From positions 1,364,001-1,428,000 of the forward strand of contig JARWIR010000027.1 of assembly GCA_029959085.1 (NCBI GenBank): DNA of 64,000 nt. Direction: 5' to 3'. Positions 45,888-59,427 of the stretch are shown here, piece by piece. Within the stretch, counting starts at the first letter, position 1. Each line of letters begins with the position of its first letter. Source of the stretch: Nemophila menziesii. Its lineage: Eukaryota; Streptophyta; Magnoliopsida; Boraginales; Hydrophyllaceae. Below the pieces are notes generated by a model that saw only the letters and a list, made by a program, of their open reading frames with translations, was not told where the DNA came from and did no database searches. Both the position numbers and the translations under genes were made by a program.

Positions 45888-47480
45888 TGATGCCTCCCTA
45901 ATTGTTCTTATTTTAGACCCTTGGGAGACATCATTTTTTGTGTTTATTTGATCATTTTGATAGACTTTTGGACTAAATATGCAATAATCCGATTTTCCTC
46001 TTTAATTTCTAGTATTTTTAATTTATTAAACTTTTGCGAGTAATATTGCTCGTTTTAGTGAAAATTTTGTAGGTTTTGAATATTAGAAAGCAGAGGAATC
46101 CGAGAATAAAGTCAAATATCGTGATATGGAGTCAAAGCTTGAAGATAAATCCCAAAAAATAGTGATATTTTAAAGCTACAAATCTGAAAAGCTGTCAAAG
46201 ATTGCTGATTTCGAGACACTTAAGAGTTGATTTAGCCGCTTACCTTTGAAGAGATTGTGTTCCTTATTGAGTTACGAAAATTTAGCAACTAGAATTGAGT
46301 TAATCGGAGTTGTAACGAACCGGCTAGAGTTGATTTAGTGGAGGTGGTGCAGCAGTTACGGGATTATGGGCTTAATTATGGACTTGGGCTTTTCTAAAAT
46401 GGCTTTTTATTTAAAATAAAACCCTAGTCCGAATTTACTAGTAAAAATAGGCCTTTAGACCTCATTATTTCTTACCTCTCATTTTATTCTTCAATTCAAA
46501 CCATCCTTAGAAGAGAGTGTCCGGAGAAGAAGCAGAAGCAAGGAAAAGAAGAAGCCAAGAGCTGGAGACTGTCTATATCTCCGATTCTCAGCAATTCCTA
46601 ATCCGAAATTAGGTTTCTCTGTATTTTCTTTCTGTAAAACAATATGAGTTTTATTATTTTTAATTCAGTTTTAATTTCCATTAGCATGAGCTAATTTCTT
46701 CTTAGTACTTGAGAATGCTTAATGGGTGAATCCTAAAACTCTTGATTTTCATATGTTTGAATTTGGGTTTTAATTAGTTAAATCGAATTGGGTCTTTTAC
46801 ATTATTCTGTAATTGGTGATTATTTACTGTTTTTGGAGTAGCTAACTAAGAACAGGTGTTAGTATCTAAGCTATTCCACATATGTGGCGTGTGGATCATC
46901 TTGACGGGGGGCTTAGGTATGGAATTAATTACTCAATATAAGATATGAATTATTTGATTCTGACGAACATAATTATTCTTAGGGTCAATGAGGTAAAATA
47001 GCTTAATCATTCGAAAGTGGATCATATTTACCCTGACGGGACTAGTGACACTCTAGAATAGCTTTGTAGTCCACCCTGACGAGGGTACAAAGACTCTTGA
47101 ATCCCGACCAATGTTAATTGACCAATTTGACCCTTAAACAACATATGATATGAAATAGAGTTAGGAGGATCCCTTGCGTCTCTCAAGTACTACCTTCCAT
47201 TTCTTGCGTCTAGCTATTTATTCCTTGCGTCTTGTCATTTATTTGCATTTTCACTTTAGTCTTTCATACTTAGGATTAATACAAAACCAACAAATCAATA
47301 TTCAAATCATTTACTACTTTCATAAGTGCAACCATTCATTAACTGATAAGCATTGTAGTTAACTATACCGTCCCTGCGAACGATCATGTTTATCACTATT
47401 ATTACTTGGGGCATCCGTACACTTGCGGCTGTGGTTCACTTACTTATTGCATTTATTTTAGAACACACAAAGGACCACCA
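45888..47480 (+). repeat. 5' LTR of element H
   Basis: 1593 bp, starting TGATGCCTCCC and ending AGGACCACCA. The first copy of the terminal inverted repeat has one mismatch (GCC for GTC). CCCTGACGGG-type repeats are present near 46900-47090. Confidence 0.93.
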
Positions 47481-47486
47481 AGTTTT

Positions 47487-47504
47487 TGGCGCCGCTGCCG
47501 GGGA
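47487..47504 (+). promoter_or_regulatory. Primer-binding site of element H
   Basis: TGGCGCCGCTGCCGGGGA, 6 bases after the LTR; tRNA-Asp type. Confidence 0.92.
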
Positions 47505-47617
47505 CGGTAGCGTGTGACCACGGTGTTTATCCTTTAGTGATACTTGCATTTATTTTTATTTTTATCAGTTTTACGCTTTTTGTTTGTTCATCTTTTTCAG
47601 GTTTTTAGGTTTGGTGT

Positions 47618-50600
47618 ATGCGAAGGAGACTCTTTAAGGATCTAGAGCCATCACCTCCGATCCTTAATAATCCAGAATCATTAATCAGACTTGCTAACAA
47701 GAGAATGAAAGAACAAGAAGCTAGAGAAGTAGAAGAATTAGTGAACAGAATGGAAAATATTAATATTCATAACCAAGAGAACCCAGGAGTTCAACAAAAC
47801 GGAAATGGTCAGCCACTAGTACCTCCAAGAATTCCTAATCCTCCGGTTCCAGTTCAAATAGCCGATCCACGGTTTCTTACCGGTCCCGCTCAAGAACCAT
47901 TCCTTGCTCCTCCTCTCGGGATTGGCCCAGCTGATATCAATGTTCCAAGATTCCGTCCAGATTCGGGTATGCTAGCTCAATTTCAGAATTTCGGAAACTT
48001 TCGTGGCAAGCCCGGAGAAGACCCACTACGCGCAGTGCAAAAATTTATGTAAATCTGCGATTCATACATTATGCAAGGAGTAACAAGGGAGCAAATGTAT
48101 TATGCTACATTCAGGTTTTCTTAATATATGGAGCGAGTGACTGGCATGATTCGCAAGAACCAGGGAAGATTACGAATTGGGAGCAGTTACAGGCTGCACT
48201 TTTCGACAGATATTATCCGTCCAACATGAGGTTAGATGCTCAACTTGAGTTAACACATTTCAAACAAGAATACGATGAAGCGTTGGGTAGAAGTTGGTCG
48301 AGATTTCAGAAATGTTTATGAAGAGTCCCTAATCATGACTTCTCAGAACAACAACAATTGAAAATTTTCTATAATGGTCTTGAGGGGAGTTCGCGAAAAG
48401 ATTTAGATTTGTTGTGTGGTGGTGCGTTTTTACGAGTTCAACCCGCGTATGCTAGAATTAATTTAGATAGAACAGTTGATAATGAAGTAGGGTGGAACAC
48501 CGTAAGAACACCAGTTAAAGGAGGAGTTAATAATGTCAACATCGAAGAAAAATTCAACTCCTTAGAGAAAAAGATATAAACCACATTAGAACAACAATTG
48601 AGACAACTTACTTTAGCCGTGAAAGAGGGTTTTTCGAATAAAAGAGTTGAGGTAAAGGTTTCGCAAGAAGTGTATGGATGTGAGTATTGTGGTGTGAATG
48701 ATCATGATTCGGGGAATTGTCAAAATAATCAAGAGTCCGTGATGTTCGTCTCCAACAGAGGAAACTTTAACTCGAGTGGTAATGGATATCAGCCTAACAA
48801 AAACCATCCTGGGTTTCAATATTCCAATCCTAATGGGGTAGCCAATCCTACATACGCATATCAGCCGCGTCCCCAAGGTAATAACTTCAATCCAAGACCA
48901 CATAATACTTATCAAGGAGGACAGAATCGAGGGAATTATGTTCAGAGACAAGCTCCTCAAGAATGTTATAACGAAACCATGAACCAAAAAGCCTTACCCG
49001 CTCAACCACAAGAAGGTGTAATTAGCCTTCAGAAAACCGTTGAAAACTTAATTTCTCTTCAGACGCAAGCTATTCAGAATCAACAAGCGTCTGACGCAAA
49101 CATTAAACTATTAGAGAATCCAATTGCTCAAATCACAAAACAACTTAATCAGCGTCCACAAGGGCAACTCCCTAGTGACACAGAAAATCCGAGACAACAT
49201 GAAGATTGCAAAGCTGTTACTCTCAGAAGTGTTAAGAACCTCCCTCCACCTCCTTTTCCTGTTATGAAAGAAAAAGAAGTTCCAAGAAAAGAAAAGGATG
49301 TGATTGAGAAAGAGAAAGATGTTGAGGTTGAAGAAATAGAAAGGCCGATTGAGGTTCCAAAGAAGAAAGATGATGTTATAAGTAATCGCCCTCCTCCACC
49401 ATTTCCATCTCGAGTCCAGAAAAAGGGTGATTTGGCCGATTATCAAAAGTTCTTCAATAGAGTGAGAGGCCTTAGTATTAACCTTCCGTTGTTGGAAGCC
49501 ATCCGAGATATTCCCAAGTATACGAATTTTTGAAAAGAGCTCTCACTAACAAAAGGTCGTATTGTGATAATGAGATGATTGGTCTCCCTGAAGAATGCAG
49601 TGCTATCTGTCAAAGTAAATTACCTCCAAAATTACTTGATCCTGGGAGTTTCACAATCCCGATATCGATTGAAGAAGAGTGGAAAGGTAAAGCACTATGT
49701 GATTTCGGTGCAAGCATCAATCTTATGCCCAAATCGATCTTTGATAAGCTGAAAATTGGAGAAGCAAGACCTACTTCTATGGTCTTGCAAATGGCGGATC
49801 GATCTGTTGCACATTCGGAAGGTCGAATCGAAGATGTCCTCGTTAAGGCAGGTACGTTAGTATTTCCCGTCGATTTTGTTATTCTTGAATACGACGCGGA
49901 TAGGAATGTCCCCATTATTTTGGTAAGACCGTTCCTAGCCACGGGGCGTACATTGATTGATGTAGAAAACGGTGAATTGAAGATGAGAATCCAAGACGAG
50001 GAGGTCAAATTTAATGTGTTCCGAGCTATGAAGTTTCCAGATTCTCAAGAATATTGATATTGAATGGATGTAGTTGAGCATGCCACACAAGAGGTATATA
50101 ATGAATTTACTTATGATGATATCTTGCAGGCAGCTTTAACTATTGATGCACCTGAGTTCATGGAAGAGCTTGCCGAAATAGTGGCAGCTCTTAATTCTGA
50201 GAATCCGAAGTATGGCGTCATGCCTATGAATCTGTGAGAGAACCGGGGGAGATCATTCCTAAAAAGAAGCCTTCAATCGAATCTCCTTCGGAATTGGAAG
50301 AAAAGCCATTACCAGCACACTTGAGGTATGCGTATTTAGGTACTAATGAAACTCTACCTGTTATTGCTTCAGCAAATTTAACAGGTCCTCAAGAAGACAA
50401 ACTGTTGCGTGTGTTAAGAGACAACAAAGAGGCGATAGGTTGGACAATTGCTGACATCAAAGGCATTAGTCCCTCCTATTGTCAACATAAAATCATACTT
50501 GAAGATGATAACGCACGCTCAGTTGAAGGTCAAAGGAGATTAATGCCCGCTATGAAGGAGGTAGTGAAGAAGGAATTTATCAAGCTGTTAGACGCGGGGA

Positions 50601-52111
50601 TTATTTATCCCATCTCGAGTAGTGAATGGGTGAGTCCTGTTCAATGTGTGCCAAAGAAATGAAGAATTACAACTGTTCTAAATGCTCAGAATGAAGCCAT
50701 TCCTTTGAGAACTGTTGTTGGTTGGAGAGTTTGTATGGATTACCAAAAATTGAACAAGGCCACCAAGAAAGATCACTTCCCTCTACCCTTCATTGATCAA
50801 ATGTTAGATAAATTGGCTGGTAGAGAGTACTACTGCTTCTTAGATGGCTATTCTGGGTATAATCAAATCTATGTGGCTCCAGAAGATCAACATAAAACAA
50901 CATTTACATGCCCCTTTGGTACTTTTTCATATCGCAGAATGCCATTTGGGTTGTGTAATGCACCTGCTACCTTTCAGAGATGTATGATGGCTATCTTCTG
51001 GGATATGATCGATAATTTTCTTGAAGTTTTTATGGACAATTTCTCCGTGTTTGGTGATGATTTTGATATATGTTTAGATAACTTGGAGAAAGTGTTGATT
51101 AGATGCAAGGAAACAGATTTGGTCTTAAACTGGGAGAAGTGTCATTTCATGGTTCGCGAAGGTATAGTTCTGGGTCACAAGGTTTCAAGTGCTGGGTTAG
51201 AGGTTGATAGAGCGAAGATAGAGGTAATTAAAACTCTTCCCCCTCCTGTTTCCGTTAAAGGGGTAAGAAGTTTTCTTGGTCATGCTGGCTTTTATAGGCG
51301 TTTCATTAAAGATTTTTCTAAGATTGCTAAACCGCTATGTAACTTACTTGAAAAGGATTCCAAATTCCTTTTTGATGAAGCTTGCTTAGCGGCCTTCCAA
51401 GCAATCAAGGAAAAGCTTATTTTTGCTCATATAGTATTACCTCCAGATTGGAGTTTGCCTTTTGAAGTAATGTGTGATGCGAGTGATTTGTGTATGGGAG
51501 TTGTATTGGGACAGAGAAAAGATAAGATATTTCATTCGATTTATTATGCTAGTAAAACTTTCAACGGTGCTCAAGTTAATTTTACAGTTACAGAGAAAGA
51601 ATTGCTAGCAGTTGTGTATTCATTTGATAAGTTTCGCTCTTATCTTCTTGGAGCGAAAGTTATTGTTTATACAGATCATTCAGCGATTAGATATCTTATG
51701 GAAAAGAAAGATGCTAAACCGAGGTTAATCATATGGGTTTTATTACTTCAAGAATTCGATTTAGAGATTAAGGATAGAAAGGGTTGTGAGAATCAGGTTG
51801 CAGATCATCTATCACGTCTTGAAGGTTCAGAAACAAATGGTGGAGCTGAAGTAGTTAGAGAAGAGTTTCCTGACGAGAGTCTATTTGCTGTTCGTGATTA
51901 TGAAGCTCCTTGGTATGCAGATATTGCGAATTTAGTTTCAAGTGGTTCTTTTCCCGAAGGATCCACTTATCAAGACAAAAAGAGGTTAGCTCATCGTGCT
52001 AGACAATTCTTTTGGGAGGATCCTTTCCTCTACAAAGTGTGTGCTGACCAAATGGTAAGAAGATGTGTAGCCAAGGAAGAAACAGATGCAATTATAGTTG
52101 GATGTCATGAT
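47618..52111 (+). pseudogene. gag-pol of element H, decayed and cut in integrase
   Basis: It follows A closely from MRRRLFKDLEP. Gag breaks: a stop after QKFM (48050-48052), a frameshift near 48115, stops near 48320 and 48577. The knuckle is good (CEYCGVNDHDSGNC). A 1-bp loss near 49530 precedes the protease (CDFGAS, ILVRPFLAT). Further stops lie near 50056 and 50660, and there is a 1-bp loss near 50214. From 50705 RT and RNase H run open to the integrase start. The RT active site reads FMDN instead of FMDD (near 51030), which would abolish catalysis. It ends in GCHD where I's LTR begins. Confidence 0.92.
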
Positions 52112-53674
52112 TGATGTCTCCCTAATTGTTCTTATTTTCGACCCTCGGGAGACATCATTTTTGGTGTTTATTTAATTAATTTGATAGATTTTTGGACTAA
52201 ATATGCAATAATCCGGAATTCCCTTTTTATTTCTAGCATTTTTAATTTATTAAACTTTGCGCGTAATATTGGTATTTTTAGTGTAAAGTTTACAGGTTTT
52301 AGATGTTAGCTAGGAGAGGAATCCGAGGAGAAAGTCAAAGATCGTGAATTAGAGTCAAGACTTGAAGACAAATCCCGAAGATATTATTTTTAGAGCTGAA
52401 AATCCATTTTCCAGACCATAGATTGCTGATTTCGAGGTGCTTAAGCGATGATTTAACTGTTGACCTTTGAAGAGAAAACATTCCTTATCGAGTTACGAAA
52501 CTTTAGCAACTGGAATGAGGTCAATCGGAGTCATAACGCATCGGGAAAAGTCGTTTTAGTGAAGGTGTATCAGCAGTTACGGGATTTTGGGCTTAGAATT
52601 TGGGCTTGGACATTTAATTAGTATTTTATTTTCTGGTCCAAGCCCTAGTACGAATTTATGCTTATAAAAGGAGGTATGGACTTCTATTTTTCATACAATT
52701 CACATTCTACAAGATTAAAAACACCAGAGAGAAGCAACAGAAGGAAGAAAGAAGAAGCTACAAGAGCTGGAGAGGGTCTATATCTCCGTTCGTAGTCATT
52801 CCAATTCCGGAAATTAGGTTCTTTTTATATTTTAATTTTGTAATCAATATGAATTCCATTTCTTTTAATTTAGTTTTAAATTTTAATATGAACTAAGCTT
52901 TTCATAGTGCTTGAGAACAAACCATGGGCGAATCTTAATTTTATGAAATAACGAATGTTGAATTTGGATTTATGCTAAATTAAATTAGATTGGGTTCATT
53001 ACTCTTTTCGATAATTTGTGATTATTTACTGATTTTAGAGTCGCGAAATAAGATTAGGTATTAGTATCTAAGCTATTCCACATATGTGGCGTGTGGATCA
53101 TCCTGACGGAGGGTTTAGGTATAGAATTAATTATTCAATCTAGGATAAAAGCTATTGATTCTGACAAACTTAGCTAATTCTAGGGCCAATGAGGTAAAAC
53201 ACTTAAACATCCAACGGTGGATCATATTTACCCTGACGGGACTAGTGACACTTTAGGATCGCCTTATAGTCCACCCTGACGGGGGTATAAGGAATTTAGA
53301 ATCCCGACCATTGTAATTGACCAATTTAGCCCTTAAACAGCATAAGTTAGGAAATAAGATTAGGAGGATCCTTGCGTTCTCAAGTACTACATCTCATATT
53401 GCGTTTTCACTCATTTTACTTGCGTCTTAGCTTTTACTTGCATTTAATTATTTGTCTTTTATTCATTAGCTTTAATCAACAAAACCAAACAAACATTTTA
53501 TAATCTTTTACTTTCATAAGTGCATCAATCACTATTTGCTAGACATTGTGATCAACCATTCCGTCCTTGGAACGAATCTGATTTATCAGTTATACTACTT
53601 GGGACAACCGTACACTTGCGGTTGTGGTTCGATTAGCATTTGCATTTGTTTTTAGAACACACAAAGGACCCCCA
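52112..53674 (+). repeat. 5' LTR of element I
   Basis: 1563 bp, TGATGTCTCCC to GGACCCCCA. Terminal inverted repeat 52112-52122 with 52147-52157. TATAAAAG at 52663-52670. CCCTGACGGG-type repeats at 53102-53113, 53230-53240 and 53273-53285. Confidence 0.94.
52663..52670 (+). promoter_or_regulatory. TATA box in the 5' LTR of element I
   Basis: TATAAAAG, conserved in position in A and C; likely drives the genomic RNA. Confidence 0.62.
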
Positions 53675-53680
53675 AGTTTT

Positions 53681-53698
53681 TGACGCCGCTGCCGGGGA
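53681..53698 (+). promoter_or_regulatory. Primer-binding site of element I, one base changed
   Basis: TGACGCCGCTGCCGGGGA; the third base is A where A, C and H have G, which would weaken pairing with the tRNA 3' end. Confidence 0.88.
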
Positions 53699-53807
53699 CG
53701 GTAGTGTGTGACCACGGTGTTTATCCTTTAGTGATAGTGCATTTATTTTATTTTATCAGTTTTACGCTTTTTGTTTGTTAGCTTTTTCAGGTTTTTAGGT
53801 TTGGTGT

Positions 53808-56800
53808 ATGCGAAGAAGGCTATTCAAGGATCTAGAGCCAACACCTCCGATCCTTAGTAATCCAGAATCGTTGATCAGACTTGCTAACAGAAGAAGAAGA
53901 GAACGAGAAGCTTTAGAAGTAGAAGAATTAAGTAACAGAATGGAGAATATCACTCTTCAAGGTCAACAGAATAATGGACAAGGCCAGCTAGATGCGAATG
54001 GTCAACCTTTAGCTCTAGGCGTTATTCCTCCAGTTCCACCAGTGATTCCTAATCCTCAAGTTCAGATAGTGATGAATCAAGATCCGTGGTTTACTAATGG
54101 TCCTCCAGAAGTTCCATTCCGCGCTCCTGCTATAGGAGTAGGTGCTCCAGATATAGATGTTCCGCGATTCCGTCCAGATTCGGGTATGTTAGCTCAATTC
54201 CAAAATTTTGGGAATTTTCGTGGAAGCCTATCAGAAGATCCACTTAGAGCAGTACAGAAGTTTAAACAGATATGTGATTCTTATATCACACAAGGAGTTT
54301 CAAGAGAACAGATGTATTTTGCTGCATTTAAATTTTTTGTGATTGATGGAGCGAGTGAATGGCATGATACGCAAGATCCTACGAAGATAACCAACTGGGA
54401 CCAATTAGAGATTGCTTTCTTTGACAGGTATTACCCAAGTAACATGAGATTAGATGCTGAATTAGAATTGACGCATTTCCGTCAAGAATATGAGGAAACT
54501 GTGGGTAAGAGTTGGACAAGATTTCAGATGTGTTTGCGTAAAGTTCCCAATCATGGCTTTTCAGAACAACAACAGTTAAAGATCTTTTATAGAGGCCTTG
54601 ATGGAACTTCGAGAGAGAAATTGGATACGCTATGTGGTGCAGGTTTTCTTCAAATTCAACCCGCTCATGCAAAGATCATTTTGGAAAGAATAGTCAAGAA
54701 TGAAGCTGGGTGGAATTCAGTGAGAACACCAGTTAAGGGAGTGAATAATGTTGACATGGAAGAGAAATTTGCTACGCTTGAGAATAAGATTCAGAATACT
54801 ATAGAGCAACAGTTGAAGCAGCTTACTTTAGTTGTAAAAGAAGGTTTTTCGAGTAAGAAGGTAGCTGTGCATGCTGCACAAGAGGTTTATATGTGTTCAA
54901 TTTGTAAGTTAGATGATCATGATGAGGAAAGTTGTCCGAATAACCAAGAATCAGTGAATTTTATGTCCAATAGAGGTAATTTCAATTCAAGTGGTAATTG
55001 ATATCAGCCTAACAGAAACCATCCTGGGTTTCAATACTCAAATCCCAATGGGGCAGCCAATCCTACTTACGCGTATCAGCCGCGTCCTCAAGGCAACAAC
55101 TATAATCCAAGACCACACAACAATCATCAAGGAGGACAGAATCAAAACAATTATGTACAAAGACAAGCTCCTCAGAATACCTACGATGAGAATTTAAACC
55201 AGAAAGCTCTACCTGCCCATCCACAAGAAGGAGTAGTTACCCTTCAGAAAACCGTTGAAAATTTGATTGCTCTTCAAACACAAGCTATGGAACGTCAGAA
55301 CGCAGCTGAAGCGAATATGAAGATTTTCCAGAATCAGCTAAGTCAAATTAATAAACAGCTAAATCAGCGTCCACAAGGGCAACTTCCTAGCGATACGGAA
55401 AATCCAACACAACGTGAAGATTGCAAGGCTGTTACATTAAGAAGTGGTAAGAACCTCCCTCCACCTCCTTTTCCCGTTATGAAAGAGAAAGAAGTTCCAA
55501 GAAAAGAAAAGGAAGTGGGTGAGAAAGAGAAAGAGAATGAGAAAGATAGTGAGGTTGAAGAAATAGAAAGACCCAGAGAAATTCCGAAAAAGAGAGATGA
55601 AATTGTAAGCAATCGCCCTCCACCACCGTTTCCATCGCGAGTTTAGAAAAAGGGTGATATGGTTGATTTTTAGAAGTTCTTTAATAGAGTGAAGGGTTTG
55701 AGTATTAATATTCCGTTACTTGAGGCGATTCGAGATATTCCTAAGTATACGAAGTTTTTGAAGAGGGCCCTACTGTGATAATGAGATGATTGGCCTTCCT
55801 GAAGAGTGTAGTGCGATTTGCCAGAGTAAATTACCTCCGAAGTTAGTTGATCCGGGGAGTTTCACGATTCCCATATCAATTGGAGAAGAATGGAAGGGAA
55901 AGGCGCTATGTGACTTGGGGGCAAGAATCAATTTGATGTCCAAGTCAATATTTGATAAGCTTAAAATTGGAAACGCAAGACCTACCTCTATGGTCTTGCA
56001 AATGGCGGACAGGTCTCTTGCTCATCCTGAAGGCCGCATTGAGGATGTCCTTGTTAAGGCAGGTACACATATATTTCCTGTTGATTTCGTAATACTTGAA
56101 TACGATGCAGATAGAAATGTCCCCATTATTTTGGGTAGACCATTCCTAGCTACAGGGAGAACATTGATCGATGTAGAAAATGGCGAATTGACGATGAGGA
56201 TACAAGATGAGGAAGTAAAATTCAATGTATTTCGAGCTATGAAATTCCCAGATTCTCAGGAAGATTGCTTCAGAATGGATGTGGTGGAGCAAGCATCGCA
56301 AGAGGTATTTAATTGCTTAAATTTTGATGATATCTTGCAGGCTGCTTTGACATTAGATTCACCTGAGATGATGGAGGAGCTTACCGAAACAGTGGCAGCT
56401 CTAAATTCTGAAAATCCGAAGTATAGGCGTCTTGCCTATGAACCTGTGAGAGAACCGGGGGAGATTATTCCTAAAAAGAAGCCTTCAATTGAATCTCCTC
56501 CGGAGTTGGAAGAAAAACCATTGCCAGCACACTTGAGGTATGCTTATTTGGGTACTAATGAAACTCTACCTGTTATTGTTTCAGCTAATTTAACAGGTCC
56601 TCAAGAAGATAAACTGTTGCGTGTGTTAAGAGCCAACAAAGAAGCAATAGGTTGGACAATTGCTGACATCAAAGGCATTAGTCCATCCTATTGTCAACAC
56701 AAAATCATACTTGAAGATGTTAACGCACGCTCAGTTGAAGGTCAAAGGAGATTGATGCCCGTGATGAAGGATGTGGTAAAGAAAGAGGTGATCAAGCTGT

Positions 56801-59427
56801 TAAATGCGGGGATTATCTATCCCATTTCGAGTAGTGAATGGGTGAGTCCGGTTCAGTGTGTGCCAAAGAAAGGAGGAATGACAACAGTTTTGAACGATAA
56901 AAATGAAGCAATTCCTTCAAGAACGGTAGTCGGTTGGAGAGTTTGCATGGATTACAGAAAGCTGAACAAGGCCACCAGAAAAGATCATTTCCCTTTACCC
57001 TTCATCGATCAGATGTTAGATAAATTAGCCGGAAGAGAGTACTATTGTTTCTTGGATGGTTACTCCGGGTACAATCAGATTTATGTGACTCCAGAAGATC
57101 AACATAAGACTACTTTTACATGCCCTTTTGGTACTTTTGCATATCGCAAAATGCCATTTGGGTTGTGTAATGCTCCCGCTACTTTTCAGAGATGCATGAT
57201 GGCCATCTTCTGGGATATGATTGATAATTTCCTAGAAGTGTTTATGGACGATTTCTCCGTGTTTGGTGATGACTTTGATTAGTGTTTGGATAACTTGGAG
57301 AAAGTGTTGGTTAGATGCAAGGAATCAGACTTGGTGTTAAACTGGGAGAAGTGTCACTTCATGGTTCACGAAGGTATTGTTCTGGGTCACAAAGTTTCGA
57401 GTGCTGGATTAGAGGTTGATAGAGCAAAGATAGAGGTAATTAAAACTCTTCCCCATCCTGTTTCTGTTAAAGGGGTAAGGAGTTTTCTTGGCCATGCTGG
57501 CTTTTATAGGCGTTTTATTAAGGACTTTTCTAAGATTACTAAACCGTTATGCAACTTACTCGAAAAGGATTGCAAATTCCTTTTTGATGAAGCTTGTTTA
57601 GCGGCCTTCAAGGCAATCAAAGAAAAGCTTATTTCTGCTCCTATAGTGTTACCTCCAGATTGGAATTTACCGTTTGAGGTTATGTGTGATGCGAGTGATT
57701 TGTGTATGGGAGCTGTATTGGGACAGAGGAAAGAGAAGGTTTTTCATTCGATTTACTATGCTAGTAAAACTTTTAGTGGTGCTCAGATTAATTACACAGT
57801 TACAGAAAAAGAGTTGCTAGCAGTTGTATATTCGTTTGATAAATTTCGCTCCTATCTCCTTGGAGCGAAAGTTATTGTCTATACAGATCATTCCGCGATC
57901 AGATTTCTTATGGAGAAGAAAGATGTGAAACCAAGGTTAATCAGATGGGTGTTATTACTTCAAGAGTTCGATTTAGAGATCAAAGATAGAAAGGGTTGTG
58001 AGAATCAGGTTGCAGATCATCTATCGCGTTTAGAGGGTTCAGAGATGAATAGTGGTACTGAAGCAGTTAGAGAAGAGTTTCCTGATGAGAGTTTATTCGT
58101 TGTTAGAGATTATGAGGCGCCGTGGTATATAGATATTGCGAATTTAGTGGTGAGTGGTGTTTTTCCTGAAGGTTCTACTTATCAAGAAAGAAAGAGGTTA
58201 GTTCATCGTGCTAGACAGTTCTTTTGGGAGGATCCTTTCCTCTATAAAGTTTGTGCTGACCAAATGATACGAAGATGTGTAGCAAGGGAAGAGACTCAAG
58301 CCATTATAGCTGGATGCCATGATTCACTATATGGAGGACATTTTAAAGGAGACAGAACTGCTGCGAAGGTATTTCAATCAGGTTTTTACTGGCCTTCTCT
58401 TATTAAAGATTGTCATGAATATGTTAAGAAATGTACGAGATGCCAGTTTACTGAAACATATCTAAGAGGGATGAGATGCCACGTAATAATGTGTTAGAGG
58501 TTGAGATATTCGATGTTTGGGGTATAGACTTTATGGTTCCTTTCGTTCCTTCAAATGGTAACCTCTATATCTTATTAGCTGTTGATTATGTGTCTAAGTG
58601 GGTAGAAGCGGTGGCTTTACCTACTAATGATTCACGAGTGGTGATCAAGTTCTTAAAAATCACATATTTTCACTAGACATGGCACACCTAGAGTGATTAT
58701 TAGCGATGGAGGATCTCATTTCGTTAATAAATATCTGAAGACTGTTCTAGAGAAGTATGGAGTTAGACACCGTGTATCTACTGCATATCATGCACAATCC
58801 AATGGTCAAGCTGAAGTATCGAACCGCGAAGTCAAATCAATCCTAGAGAAAACCGTTGGTCCTACAAGAAAAGATTGGTCAATGAAGTTAGATGATGCGT
58901 TGTGGGCCTATCGTACTGCGTTTAAGACTCCAGTGGGTGCATCTCCCTATCGTATGGTGTATGGTAAGGCTTGTCACTTACCTTTAGAGCTTGAAATGGG
59001 TGCCTATTGGGCAATTGCGCGGTTGAACTTAGATCCTATCTTAGCCGGAAAGAATCGTATGATGAAGCTTAATGAAATTGACGAATTCTGGTTGCATGCT
59101 TATGAAAATGCCAAACTTTACAAAGAAAACACAAAGAAATGGCATGACAATCGGATTCGTACAAAGAACTTTGAAGTGGGGCAAAGAGTATTAAAGTATA
59201 ACTCAAAGTTCAGCAATTATCCGGGTAAGTTAAGATCTAAGTGGTCAGGTCAATACATAGTGACCAAAGTTACACCTCATGGGGCGATAGAAATCGAACA
59301 TCCGCTAGAGAACCGTACCTTTATGGTTAACGGACACAGATTAAAGATATACCATGGAGGTGAAGATACCAATCGCTCAGAAGATCCACATCCCGGGGAG
59401 GTCATGTATCTCCTCGAGACTCCTTAG
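53808..59427 (+). pseudogene. gag-pol of element I with stops and frameshifts
   Basis: Very close to A over its whole length. Gag domain at about residues 170-270; the knuckle CSICKLDDHDEESC is complete, unlike in A. Lesions: GGA to TGA at 54999-55001; CAG to TAG at 55644-55646 and again near 55672; a 17-bp loss near 55770 between GGCCCT repeats; a stop at 57280-57282; a 1-bp loss near 58450; and a 1-bp gain near 58656. Protease (CDLGAR here, Ser to Arg), RT FMDD, RNase H, integrase catalytic segments and the GPY-type tail (WSGQYIV) are all recognisable. It cannot make a full polyprotein now. Confidence 0.93.

Larger units (their letters stand above)
45888..52111 (+). mobile_element. Element H: autonomous-type Athila/Tat-like element, 3' part displaced
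   Basis: 5' LTR, PBS, leader and gag-pol as far as the integrase zinc-binding region, where element I interrupts it after GCHD. The rest of H should lie beyond I, outside the window. Left flank CATGG (45883-45887). Confidence 0.92.
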
